DNA of 64,000 nucleotides from Thereva unica (taxonomy: Eukaryota; Arthropoda; Insecta; Diptera; Therevidae), in assembly GCA_949987705.1 (NCBI GenBank), contig OX465283.1, positions 47,530,953 through 47,594,952 on the forward strand. Reading direction: 5' to 3'. Both the position numbers and the translations under genes were made by a program. Shown here one piece after another: positions 12,391-24,110 of the stretch (position 1 is its first letter; every line of letters begins with the position of its first letter). The notes under the pieces are model-generated. The model saw nothing but the letters and a program-made list of their open reading frames with translations, had not been told where the DNA came from and made no database searches.

Positions 12391-13890
12391 GGTTAAGTTA
12401 GTTTATGTGCACATCGTTTCAATATTCCAAGTAAGTAGTAACAGGATTGAATCAGGTCAAAAACAATTTCTTCTCTTTGCTTTACGATATCTCCATGACC
12501 CGCACGATTATCATAGGCTACCACCCTACACGAACAAGCGTTGACGCGCTTTGACGTCGATATTTGATTGTGTGTAATTCAAATCAAGTTTCTCGACTTT
12601 GCAGCGTCAGGAACGTCAAGCGACGGCAAAAGTCAACCAACTGTCAACTTTTTTCTCTTTTCTCGCGCGTTGGCAATCGTTGAAAATTGCCCAACTGTCA
12701 AACTGTCGAGTTAGCACGATTTGAGAATAAAATACAGAGGAAAGTTTGCATTTTAAATTTACTTCGCAGTGGCAAAACAACACAACAAACTATTTTTGAG
12801 ATTCCTGTTATTTTTCATGAAAATATTTGAAACAAAATTAATGGAATCTGTGAAAAAATATGCATGACTTTACAAGTGCATACAAAAAATTCATAAATGA
12901 ATTTATAAAACAACATTTTTTAAGTCCTGACGCTATGAATAGAACCTTCAACGGAAGTCAACGCACATGAAGCTCCTGCCGCGTATAGCGGGCCGTCGGC
13001 ATTAGGCCATCACCTTAAATGTAAAAAGCGTTCGTCCGAAAGGGACGTATGAATCACGACGTAAGTATGAATCGGTGAAGATAAGGTCTAGCCATTTACC
13101 ACATGAATTTGGTTGCCGGAAAATTTGGGGTAGATCATTGCCATAAAAATAGGATTATAATAGAAGCCTCGATAGTTTGGAGTTTATGTTTCGACTATTA
13201 TCCCAGAAGAACTTGATTCAATTCCACGCCACGTCATGGTTTTTAGTCATTCCACTTTTCCCATCTGTTTTCAGTCAACTATTCAATGCACTCTTTTCTG
13301 CCTGTATAAGCACAACAAGCTAGGAAGCCATTTCCTGTTCGATAAGAAAATTCAGTTTACTCCAGACAAACTGTAGTTTTTACAATGCATTCCTGGGAAT
13401 TAAAAGCGGGAAAGCTGTAATTTTGCATGGGTGCTTGGTACCACCAGAAAAGGTTAATTTTGAATTTGCACTGTTCTCACGCTCTTAACTTCGACGCCAT
13501 CTTGAATCAAAGGGTTAAATCGGGTTTTCGCTGGGGGTGTTCCTACATAACACCGTTAAGAAAATCAAACCCTACAAGTTTTTTGATTTTTGATAACGAA
13601 AATCGCGGTTTCACGTTCCTAAAATATGGTCGTCACCGTTAAAAATGCAAAAAACACCCCTTTTTCTCGATAACTTCAATAATAATGAAAAATAATCCAA
13701 TTAAATACACTTTTTTCAATATTTATTTGCGATGGTGGTTAATTTATACTAATTAAGGCAAACTTGATGATAAGCCACCCTTAAATCGACTGAAAATTAC
13801 AAAATTAGTAAACAATTTTTTTCTTTCGTTTATGTTTCAAATTCGATTCATGAAATTTATGATTCAAATTCATTCAGTTTATCCTAGTCT
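12391..13890. other. Unassigned stretch
   Basis: Includes a moderately GC-rich patch at 12530-12720 with repeated GTCAAC/TTGACG pieces, which may be part of a decayed inverted-repeat element ending near 12970 (GTCAACGCAC). Nothing with convincing ends. The 71-codon frame at 13427-13642 has no recognised motif. Confidence 0.3.
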
Positions 13891-13899
13891 TTTCTTTGG

Positions 13900-16340
13900 A
13901 GGACCCAGAATATCGTTAAATCTTGCAGAAGTTTCTCCCTCTTCAGAATAATCCATTTCATCAATGTAGATCGAACTTGTATCGTTGTTGGAGTAAAGAG
14001 AAGTTCTCGTTTCCGGGTCATCACAGAAGTTTGTTTCTTCGAAGTTGAGAGTTTCAGTAACACGTCAATGACACTCGAAAAATGTTTCTTGGACATTCGG
14101 CACGTTTCTCCACCGCAGTGTACATTTCAGGCCAGCTTTTCTGCAACCGCAACCTCCGCCACATCCTTTCTGTAAAAAATTAGGTTCATGAGGCCCTCGG
14201 GAGCAGGGATCTTTAAGGGTGGTGATTGGTGTCAATCCAGAATTAGTATTTTTCCAGCCCCATTCCTCAGCACCCAATTGATTGTCGAGCCACATATGAG
14301 TTTGATGATATGTCCGAAAAATATGTTGTTCAGCAGCCTTTTAAGTTAGAAGCAGCGTTATAAGTTAGAAATTTTTTTTGGTGGGCGGTCGAGGATTTCC
14401 TCCTTACATGGCTATCAAGACTTTATTTCCGACTTGTCTCAATACACTCGGCGTTTGTCGCTTTTCTTTGAATACTTCCGATAAGGAAGTAGCCACTTGG
14501 AATATTTTTGGAAGGCTTTGAATATTTTGATTTTGCCGATGTTGAAAGGAGCAGTAGTCGTGTCCCAACCGGTGAACGCATTCAACAAGATATTCTCTAA
14601 CATTTTTTTCCGAATTTCGGGGTATCTTTTCTTGCTAGTTTCCGTAGAAAAGCGGTGAGCAAAAGCAGAAGGTCGACATCTTCTCCGATAGTGAAAACAT
14701 TGCCGTCATTGTCGAGAAGATGAGTAGTGATATTCTCGTTGGCGAGTGACGTGACTCCGATGAACGCGGTGGAATGAAACTGTCGATACCTACACATATA
14801 TCGAGAAAATGTCCCTTCATACGCCACCTTGCGACAATTAAGTACGAATTTTGTCGATTTGCATGCTAGAAATCTGTTAGATTGACAATTAGAATACCAA
14901 GTTAAGGTCGAAGTGACACATCTGTCACGTCGCTCGACAACGAGAATAACGCTGGAGATCTATCAATCGCTTCTTTCACGATGATTGAATCTGCATCTTT
15001 CATTGGATGGATGTCAGTGATGTTTGAATCCCTCAGATGCGATGCGAGAATTTCGATGAATTTGGACTTGTTTTTCTCATTTTCGAGAAATTTCCTCTGT
15101 ACTCAACTTACGTCGGGTATCCATCGACGACTACAACGACTTGGCAAAATTATTACCGACCAAAATAGACCTCGCAAATAATTTTAATAGTTTTGCCGAG
15201 TCTCCACACAACTTTGTGCAAAAACCACCTCCATCCAGGACTTCCACTCGGTTTTGAGTAATTTTAATGGTTTGCACGGGCGAAAAAAGTTGTCGAGACT
15301 CCGAAAAAAGCGACATCCGATGAGGTGACATTTCGTACGAAGTTAACTCCCGCAAGTCTATTTTCGAACCCTTCGAAACAAGCCGTCGTTGAAAAAGTAG
15401 TGAAGGACTGACGGAAACTTTGGTAGAGTGCGATTTAACAGTGTTGGACATGACTGCTAGTGGCGATACATTATTTTCTCTCTTGAAGCTAACCGATACA
15501 AAGGTTTTTCCATTTTCATTCGAATGCATTCTGGCAGTTTATGCTGTCGTCTCCGACTAAACCTGAGCTGATGGACCACAATTTGCCTTCGTCAGGGAAT
15601 GGATGATCGTCCTTGTCACGGCCAATTCTGCTTAGTCTCATATCGACGTGCTGTTCGGAACATGTGCTGGAGACATTGCACAAAATTTCCCAATTGTTGC
15701 AAAGTTCGACAAAAGGGACCCTCCCTGCAGTCCATTTTTCATCGTGCCTTCAGTAAAGTCTCTTGTCACAAGACACCCAAAATTTTGAGATCTTTCATGT
15801 AGAACGATTCGATCGTATGATCAGCAAACTATCTATCTATCTATGTGCCCCTTAATCCCTCGTGGGACATAGGGCGGAAGGCCATTCCAATATTTATCAG
15901 TTACTCTTGTCGTGAATGATTCAGTGAATTTCTTAAACTCTTCTGGAGGCATAGTTTCTGGAAGTTGTCTCGCTGTTTGGTGAAAAAGTAGTGCGCTTTT
16001 AGTGTACAAGAAATGGCCGCTTGCATGGTAGATTGGTATCACATTTTGTATGGCGTCCAAATCAAGACTCCATTTCCCTAAAAACGCACTGCTTCGATGA
16101 AAGGTTTCACCAACGTGATCATTCTGAAGTACTGAACCCACAATTTTCCTCTTTCACTTCTTCTTGATAAAACATCCAACTCTTCCTGGAATTTGAGGTA
16201 CATGAATGAGTAATGTTCAAACTGAGTTGATAAAGCTTTCCTGGTGGTACCAAACACCAATGCAAGTTGAAAACTTCGATTCCGATTTTTTGACTCATTA
16301 CAGTATCTTTCCTATTGAGAAGTTGAAAATGAGGTCGCAT
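13900..16340 (-). pseudogene. Relic of a multi-copy arthropod protein family with nuclease-like fold and Cys-rich CXC tail
   Basis: Read right to left, successive broken frames follow the order of an uncharacterised protein family present in many copies in arthropod genomes. The first blocks are W-V-Q-Y-F-R-M-I-T-L-V-K-P-F-I-E-A and H-A-S-G-H-F-L-Y-T-K-S-A near 16030-16160. Near 15630, S-E-Q-H-V-D-M-R-L-S-R-I-G-R-D is recognisable. Then come L-T-S-Y-E-M-S-P, and V-L-D-G-G-G, corresponding to V-x-D-G-G-x-L-L-H. Next are T-I-G-E-D-V-D-L-L-L-L-L-T-A at about 14670-14710 and A-F-T-G-W-D-T-T at about 14560. The tail has G-W-K-N, P-I-T-T and G-C-G-G-G-C-G-C-R-K-A-G-L-K-C-T at 14140-14230, a tesmin/TSO1-like CXC pattern. 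The spaced acidic D-G-G and E-D-x-D motifs suggest a PIN/FEN-like nuclease, which is my inference. Stops and frameshifts throughout; a TATC microsatellite sits at 15829-15844. I do not know the biochemical role. Confidence 0.6.
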
Positions 16341-17515
16341 TAGTTTATACTTATTGAACCATTTTATATTTTCTTATAATTTTTAACACGATATAAAAAT
16401 TTGTAATTATACCACAGACAGGTAAATTTTTATTTTTCTCACAATTAAAAAAAATTTACTACCCACGTTTCTTTTGGTCTTTTTTTTATTCATTAACCGG
16501 CAGCGAAGTGATGCAACTTTAATGAAATCAGACAAAAACTGAAAACCTATAAATCTGCAACAGTCGCATCAAACATGTCTGCCCCCAAAAGTAATTACAA
16601 AAACCACGGAAACTATAATAATATTATTGAAATTCCATGCAAAATATCACATTTAATTTATATTTAAAATACTTCCACATTCAAAATAACCACACGAAAT
16701 TAAATACCCACTTTTAGTACCAGTTTTTAACACTAGTTTGGCTTTGTAATCAACGACTAAATGTTTGAGGCAAGTGCGACTTAGTAAACGGCTAGATTAG
16801 AACTAAATCAGAATTTAAGATTTAAAGCGGAGACGGAGTCGCTGATAGTGCAATAAACAGCACCTTTTCAAAATCATTTAAGAGCTTGTAGTGTTGCTTA
16901 AAGTGGTATACAAAACATGACGCCGGACTTAAAGGCCTCTCAATAAATATGCGCCAACGGAACGGATGGGGTCATCTACTGGAGTGACCCGAATTTTAAT
17001 ACTGCTCCTTATTTAATTTGATAAACGCTTCACATTTAATTGAGTGGTGGCTATTCTCGAAAAATTTTAATATTGTTCAATGTGTTTTGTACATACTTTT
17101 GCACTATGTTAGTAATTTGTAAAAAGGTAGAATTGCACGTGAGTTGATTAGCAATTTGAGAATTAACAGAAAAAAATTACACCCTTGACGAAGAGTATGC
17201 CTTAATTTAGTTTTTTTTGAGGTTATAGATTGACATTATAATCAAAATTTGATTTTGTATCAGATTTACTATAAAAATGATTTAATATCAGACCATTTAA
17301 AAATCCTTTAAAGATTTTTCTATGCAGAAAATACACAAAAGTATATTGAAGATATAATTTTTCGGTCGCAACCTTTCATGGAACCCTTTCAAACTGGCGA
17401 TGACAGCTGCAGTTATGACTAAAGTATTTCAAGCAATTTAACGATCTTCAGAATGGTGCTTGTTATAAGTTATGACAATGCCACTAAAAATAGGGCCTGA
17501 AACCGTTTTTACCAG
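16341..17515. other. Unassigned AT-rich stretch
   Basis: No frame, splice-bounded exon or repeat end that I can support. Confidence 0.35.
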
Positions 17516-17519
17516 GGGA

Positions 17520-18975
17520 CCAGTCAACTCCACCGTCGTCTGGTCCTAAGTCCAGAGTGTGAAAGGAGGAGGGTGATCGACCTTCCGAATTGACCAGAAT
17601 CGGGAAACCGAAGAAACTAGGCAAGAAACCGCATGGAGACGCATGGATACTGGTGGCTAAATCCCCAAATTATTCATACCGAAAATGGAAATTCAATTGC
17701 CGCGTGGAATGTACGAACAGGACTCCACGTCGTTCGTAAGGAAATCATAGCAATGGAATTATTGAAATGCAAAATATCAGTTACTGCACTATCGGAACTA
17801 CGACTTACCAGATTCGGGACATTGACGATCGTCCCGCCAACAACCGACGAAACGATGACACTTAACTATTCCGGTGGTGAGAAACCAGCGGCCGCCGTCG
17901 GGTTTATTCGAGCCTTTGACGATTTTAACCGGTCGAACGATCAAGGGCCATATCATATCCGTTTATGCGCCAACCAATTTTACGATCAGCTTCAACAGAT
18001 GCTGATGCCGCCGAATCAGTTTCTCGATACCGATCCAACAATTATCGGGTAAACGACGGCAATAAAATCGCTGAAATCGGAAAAGCGCCGGAGATAGTCC
18101 AAGTACCGCCGAGATGATCAAAGCCGGAAGTGATGTCTTATCACAATGACTCCGTAAAATCATACAATCGAGGCTACAGAAACAACGAGAGCAAACGAGC
18201 CGGAAGAACAACCTGGATTTAGACGACATCGAGGATGTACGCTAATGGAAGAAAGAATTCCTTGAAAGAATTCGTTGCAACTGTCGTCGTTTTCATCGAT
18301 TTCAAAACCGCTTTCGATTGCATCGAATGGGACAGCTTGTGGAGAGCCTTGAAAACCGAACACCTAACATTGAAAATCATCCAACTTCTCCAAGCGTTGC
18401 ACGATGGCTCAGCCACCAGCGTACGTATTCCAAGTGACCAAGCGAGTAATTCCCAATTCAAACAGGTGTCCCTGTCACTTCGCCACTTCTCTTCAACGTG
18501 ATCGACGCGATTATGCCTGAAGCATTCGATGGATGATGCGGAGTTCGATACGAAGACAACAATTTCATAACCGGCCAATGGTAGCACCGTCTTCGCCCAC
18601 GCGGATGCTGAAGCAACGGACATCTTATTCGACATTTTGCGGAAAAGGCCAAAGTGCTCACAACCGACGGATCGAGGGCCAGCGCTCACCTCGATGGGTC
18701 CAAATCGAACAGGTTCCGATGTTTAAATATTTGTATTTATAATACGAGGTTCACAGGCGCATAGCAAAGTAACAGCATCATTCGCCCCGCTCAAGTGGTG
18801 CATATGGAAACGAACAAATATTACAATCAAAACGAAAGTATGCCTTTACCGAACGTTGATCCTTCCGATTCTTCTTTATGGATCTGAAACGTGGACACTG
18901 CCTAAACCAGATGCTAAGAAGCTCGAGGTCTCCTAAATGCGATGCTTGAGACAGATTCTCCGAAGCCTACCTTCC
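17520..18975 (+). pseudogene. RTE-type non-LTR retrotransposon, decayed, with 5' leader, endonuclease and RT remnants
   Basis: The leader contains GTGTGAAAGGAGGAGGGTGAT and GGCAAGAAACCGCATGGA, which recur in the deleted copies near 45.8 kb. A 139-codon frame at 17633-18052 begins with I-A-A-W-N-V-R-T-G, then E-L-L-K-C-K-I-S-V-T-A-L-S-E-L-R-L-T and Y-S-G-G-E. These are the first blocks of an APE-type endonuclease in the RTE clade. The rest of the endonuclease is deleted. RT motif A is seen as V-F-I-D-F-K-T-A-F-D-C-I-E-W at 18280-18330. Near 18870-18960 follow the G-S-E-T-W-T-L block and R-C-L-R-Q-I-L-R, interrupted by stops. The element is internally shortened and non-functional. Its 3' tail is not reached before unrelated sequence. 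Confidence 0.75.
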
Positions 18976-19024
18976 GAAATGTGAAAAAATGACCTACAAT
19001 TTTTTAGTTTTTAACCTATATATT

Positions 19025-19440
19025 TTATTTTCTACTTTTAAGTCACTTTTGTTTTCCGCCGTTGTGTGGTGACCATTAGATTAGATTTAAAATGATGTCA
19101 CACAGCTTACTGTAATACTCGTCATACACTTTCATTTGATACCTATACCGAGCGCGTTGTAAAGATAAATGTAATCCGCCTTTTTGTGTTGGCCGCCATT
19201 TTGAATTTGGCATGATACAATTGTATTCTATTTGTTATGCCCTACATACAATTGTATTCATTTGATACCCATGTCGGGGGGTCGGGGAACACAATTCCAT
19301 AATTCGGCCGCCATCTTGGAACCGTCATCTTGATGTTTTTACACAATGGCCAGATTGCATTGTCATCAAAACGTGTATACTCAATCACTCATTGACGTGT
19401 ATGCTAATTTCTGCTCAATCGGAAACCGGGAAGGGGGTCA
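19025..19440. repeat. Interspersed repeat with GGCCGCCATCTTGG motifs
   Basis: Contains repeated phrases such as TTGGCCGCCATTTTGAAT, ATACAATTGTATTC (twice), TTTGATACCC, and CGGCCGCCATCTTGGAACC with a following GTCATCTTGATG. Internal repetition of GCCGCCAT and CAATTGTATTC marks it as an old interspersed repeat. It may be the 3' UTR of a decayed element. No coding frame. Confidence 0.4.
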
Positions 19441-19475
19441 AATTTAGCTTCCAAGATATTTTTACATAGTTACAG

Positions 19476-19960
19476 GTGAAGCTCGTCACTAGCATCAGCT
19501 TGATGGATGCTACTCTTGTCCTTGACATTAACAATTTCGCTTCTTCGATCCTTTTTGTTTATCCTGATGTAAATCACTGCTACATAGTCCCTGACGGAGT
19601 GATCACAGAAACCCATGAGTTCCATCGTTTTCCTGAAGAGGCTAAAGGTGAATCTACATATCAAAAACAATATGACCAATCAAAAACAATATGACGTGAT
19701 CGTAATTGTTTTTGATTGATTGAAATCTTAAAAAAGAGCGAACCGACAGAAAAAACGTGGGATATTTAGATTCACCTTGACGCATCGTGGTATTTTGATG
19801 TTCCAAATATGTGGGAATTCTTCCTGAGACAAGTTCCATTCATCTTTAATGTCTTAATCTACCGTCTTTCTTATTCCAAGCGTATCCATCCATCCATAAT
19901 TGTTGCATCAGCAAAAGGTAGATCATATGTCTTCAGATTGGAATGAATGAAAAGGTAGGC
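19476..19960 (-). pseudogene. BEL/Pao pol fragment, decayed
   Basis: The minus strand reads M-E-L-M-G-F-C-D-H-S and Y-V-A-V-I-Y-I-R-I-N-K. This matches the L-M-G-F-C-D-A-S-I-R-A-Y-G-A-V-I-Y-I-R block of the intact element's pol at about 60290-60400. Upstream on the minus strand it reads L-W-M-D-G-Y-A-W-N and I-P-T-Y-L-E-H-Q, matching the region just before that block. The piece corresponds to the segment between the RT thumb and RNase H. It is split by a small inverted-repeat insertion at 19645-19782, so the coding parts lie at 19476-19644 and 19783-19960. Not the same subfamily as the 56-64 kb copy, judging by divergence. Confidence 0.75.
19645..19782. mobile_element. Small MITE with AAGGTGAATCTA inverted ends inside a BEL relic
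   Basis: Left end AAAGGTGAATCTACATATC and right end GATATTTAGATTCACCTT are inverted repeats with one or two mismatches. The interior is AT-rich and non-coding, with CAAAAACAATATGAC present twice in tandem. It interrupts the BEL/Pao coding match exactly between two blocks that are adjacent in the intact element, so it is an insertion. The target duplication is not clear. Confidence 0.6.
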
Positions 19961-20089
19961 GTTATGCCTTCCTTTGTTTATCGAAGGGATGTTTCGATCT
20001 AGAAAGTACACATTGCGCATGCGAAGGGTTATGTACGGAATCGACTCTGAAAGGTGATTTTTCTCTGGTTCCAAATTAGGCAAACCAAA

Positions 20090-21485
20090 AATTTATTCAT
20101 TTTCGTCTACCATCTTTAAACTTATTTTAAAACCACTTAAAGATAAAAAAGAACTCTCTTTTGAATATGCTGGACTTTATTGTTTAGATTTAATACAGTA
20201 AACATATCACCACATGACAGCATACGCCTTTAATCCCATCATTTTCTTAAGTAGAAGACAATTTTAAAATTATCTAAATCTAGACTTTTGAAAGTACTTC
20301 TTATGATTTCTTCTGCAGTTTTACATAGGAGAAACCATTTATTGAGGACTTCCTTTCATCCCCATCAAATACTCAACGTCAATTATACTCTTATGGTCAT
20401 GATGAACGAGCAACTTTTACTTCGTGATCTCTTTATTCGTACTTTTTACTCCTTCTTTAAAATTCATTTTGAATATTTGAAGACTTTTCAAATGACAAAA
20501 AATAATGTTTTCTGTCAAATATGGAAATGTTTACCTATGTAGATAATTAAAAAAATTTCATCATGGTCCGAAATTGATTGTTCTCAATTTGCTCAATTTA
20601 CATTTCTGACTGTAGAGTGTTATACAAGGAGAAAAGTTCACAATTTTGGATGTACCAGTTTCAAAAGACTCAAAACCGGACCCAGTGTGCATAACCTAGT
20701 AAGAAAGTAGAAACATTAACACTTAACATTAAATAACATTACAAAAAATATATTTTTTTCGCAACAGTCATATGTTAAATAATTGATCCAAAAAAAACTG
20801 CCTACTTATCAAAATATTTATATATGTACTTATCAGGTTATCGAACCAAAAGCAATTAACTGGAAAAACTAGATATTGAACAGCGTTTTAGTGATCATGT
20901 ACTACTAACAAACACTTTAAACGCGCATCCTACTTGTTGATGAACTACTGCAAGCTATATTATAAACAAAAGCGCATGTTTCAAGTGGCATTTAGGAAGT
21001 TAATAAATTACTCTCTAACCACACCTGCTGGCATAATCATCTTGAAATTCAGAGCAAGCTTGCACACTTTTCAAAACGAGTCAGATATTTTATATAAATT
21101 ATTCAACAAACTTTTGCAAAAACTTCGTCTGGTGGAATACGATGGCAGGAAATTTATGTTTAAATTTTGTTGATATTTGCTGTATTCAGATGCCTGGGTG
21201 TCAAATAAGAAATAAAGTTAATGGACTTAAAATTGCATAAACATTAGTGAGCGAAAAAATTCCATCGTTGCTAAAAGAAACAATGGCCTTCCACAGGTTA
21301 GTGCCAGCCAAAGAACATAATGCAAAGAGGGTTAAATGGCGGTTGTAATGGGGTTGGAAGAAAATCTTCTATCATAGCAGATTAGCGAAAAATGATTAAT
21401 TCTAGTTTTTATTGTTTACAATTAATCGGTTTGAACAAGTATAAATTTAAAAATATTAAAAAATACACATTTTTTTTATTTATTA
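20090..21485. other. Unassigned AT-rich stretch
   Basis: Only short, low-complexity frames. No element ends or splice-bounded exon supported. Confidence 0.35.
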
Positions 21486-22132
21486 ATAAAGCGTGGACGC
21501 TCTTTACCTATATTCTTATTTTATTAATACTGGAACTCAGATTACATTGTCCCGGAAGTGTATATATGTGCAAAATTTTAGGTTGATCGGTTATATGAAA
21601 ATGGGTCAATATTCAATTGCAAGATTTGATCTAAACAAACTAACAAACAAGTCTGGTCTTAGTTTCAGCTGCTTGTGGCCTCGAAATCTGACCTGCTTGC
21701 GGCTTCTATCAGCTCAGTGTGTGGGTGAACTGAAGATTGCGGCCACGCAGCTTACTGATGGGCTGATCTCTTCCTACCATGACAGCAGCACTGTCTCTTC
21801 TTTTCAGTTGTCGCGTAAGGTACCCTGGTGGAACGACAGGTTAGCTGCAATGCGTAGAGAACTTTGGAGATTATTCAATAGCGGGCATTGGGATGAATAT
21901 AGGTTCAACCTAACAGCTTACAAAAAGGAGTTGAGACGTTCCAGAAGGATTGCCTGGAGAGACTGTGAGAGCCTTCAGACTCTACCAGAGGCGAATAGAC
22001 TCCAAAAGCTACTTCCCAAGGACTCCTTTACAGGATTGGGCTTTTTCAGAAAGGAGGATGGCTCCTACACCTCTAACCACCTTAAAGTACCTGCTCGGAG
22101 AGCACTGTTCAGGCCAATCCTCCAGACCACTT

Positions 22133-22929
22133 GAGGAGTGGGCGAACAAAACGGCACATGTCCATGGTTGGCCGTTTTCAGTGTTTTGACGGAATCGTGT
22201 TCATTACACTAAACTGCAACTAATTCCAATCTCAGACACTTCAAAAATCACTTTCATGTAATATTTTTTTGTTAGCAAAGTAACGGTTTCCCTGCAGAAA
22301 GGCATATGTCCTACGAATATTCATATTTTTTAACCATTCGTTAATGTGGATTTTCAAAAGGGCACGTATTTCATACAAAAAACTTTTTAATCAACAATGG
22401 AAGTTCATTGCACCTCACCTGGGGCTCTAATTACATCGATTTGTATGTGCATCATAAAATGCACTGAAAATGCACTAAAATTTACCTAACTTTTGCCTCC
22501 CACGGCTCCAAAATAAGCCGTAGGGGGCACTATGACCCCTTAAAATTTGCGTAACAGTCCCTACTATTAGGAAAAAATACCAGAAAAATCCCCCCTTGCC
22601 TCTAAGGGCTAAAGGCTAAAAACAAAAAAAAACATGTCCAGTTGGGTTCCTGCAAAAGGACACAGGTCCATTCAAGAGTTTAACAAAACGGGACATGTCC
22701 CAGTTGTGTCCCTGCAAAAGGGCACATGTCCATTTTTGTTTTAATTTTTTCTCTTAAAGTATTAAACATATTTAAAATTTTTTTTTCCGTCTGAATGAGT
22801 TCAAATAGTAGCACAACCTACCATACTCATAAATAGGTAATGTGATCAGTTCAGAGGCAGAAACAGTTTTTTGCTATTTCTGAACAATTTGCAAAACTGG
22901 ACATGTGCCGTTTTGTTCGCCCACTCCTC
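22133..22929. mobile_element. 797-bp non-autonomous DNA transposon with perfect 32-bp TIRs and ACTT duplication
   Basis: The ends are perfect 32-bp inverted repeats beginning GAGGAGTGGGCGAACAAAAC. They are flanked by ACTT at 22129-22132 and 22930-22933, a 4-bp target duplication. The interior is non-coding and carries short subterminal repeats of the form CTGCAAAAGGGCACATGTCC, near 22291, 22650 and 22711, plus GGACATGTCC palindromes. These look like transposase-binding sites shared with the TIR (GGCACATGTCC). Removing the insertion makes the surrounding LINE match continuous. A 4-bp duplication fits groups such as Chapaev or Sola, but I cannot assign a superfamily. Confidence 0.85.
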
Positions 22930-23739
22930 ACTTATCCATTGGATGCTGGGTGTAGTTATGGGACCATCTCAGACCGTTATTCCCGCAGTCTTTCTGGGAG
23001 CATCTTTGACTGTGAAATGGTTAAATGGGCAGTGGACCCTTTTTAACCATATAAGTCCCCGGGAGGAGATGGAATTTTTCCGGTATTTCTTCAGAAGTGC
23101 CTTGATCTGATCCTCGACAACCGGGTGTTCCTCTTTAGAGTCAGCTTCAACTGGGGATACAGTGCAACCATCTGGAGGAAAGTCGTGGTCAGCTTAACCT
23201 CTTTTCTTTTGAAAACGATGGAAAGACTGCTAGATCTTCTATATTAGGTGCAAGCTGGAGCTCTCCTTTCCTCTACATAGCTCCCACTTCGCTTACTCGA
23301 AGGGTAAGTCAACCGAGGTTGCTTTACACCACCTGGTAAGTAAATTCGAAAAAGCTTTCCTCGCTAAAGAAACTGCTTTATGTGTGCTTAATCGAAGGTG
23401 TTTTCGATAACACTGGCTATGATTCTATCTCTAGAGCACTGGCTCTCAGAAACCTGGGCACGATTGAGTGGATAAATGCCATTCATGTAGATCGTGACAT
23501 TTCTTCTACCCTACTTGTTTCCACCATTAGCTTTAAGGCTATTAAGGGCAGCCCTCGAGGTGGAGTCTTATCCCCGTTATTGTGGTCACTAGTTGTGGAT
23601 GAACTTTTGACCAAACTATCTGAATCTGGGTTCGATGTCATCGGTTATGCAGATGATCTTGCCATCATTGCCTGTGGGAAGTTTGACTTGAGGTTATGAG
23701 AGCAGCACTCCTGGCAATCAACCAAAAATTGCTACTTAC

Positions 23740-24110
23740 AAAATAGCTACAGAGGACCTAGGTCCTATCTGTATCCAGGATACCACAGTTGAGTACTCAT
23801 TCGTAAAATCACCATCACCAACCGCTTTCTCGGACCCAATATATATGAAAATAGACAACCTTTCGAACAATATGATCGAAATTTTATTACACGCTCGCAG
23901 TAGCCGGGAGATTGAGGTGCTCAACTACCACTCCAGAGGTCCACGGTTCCAACCCACCCCGCGGCATGGTCCATTTTTCTGTCCTAGAGAGCTTTTCTTC
24001 TTCTTGTCTTACTCTCCCTCTTGACGAAAAATTCTCTTTTCTCTGTCATCGCCGCTAACTACAATAAGGGAGAAAGCCAGTTTAGGAATTGCCCTTTGCA
24101 CTACCCGCGG
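23740..24110 (+). mobile_element. Probable tRNA-derived SINE
   Basis: Between LINE RT motif C and the thumb lies about 370 bp foreign to the LINE. It contains TAGCCGGGAGATTGAGG at 23901-23917, resembling an A box. GGTTCCAACCC at 23945-23955 resembles a B box, with spacing usual for an internal pol III promoter. The segment GCAGTAGCC...CCCGCGG could fold as a degenerate tRNA head. Borders and tail are not sharply visible, so the extent is approximate. Confidence 0.5.

Noticed and set aside
15829..15844. TATC microsatellite as a regulatory repeat
   Set aside because: Four units only, inside a pseudogene; no further structure.
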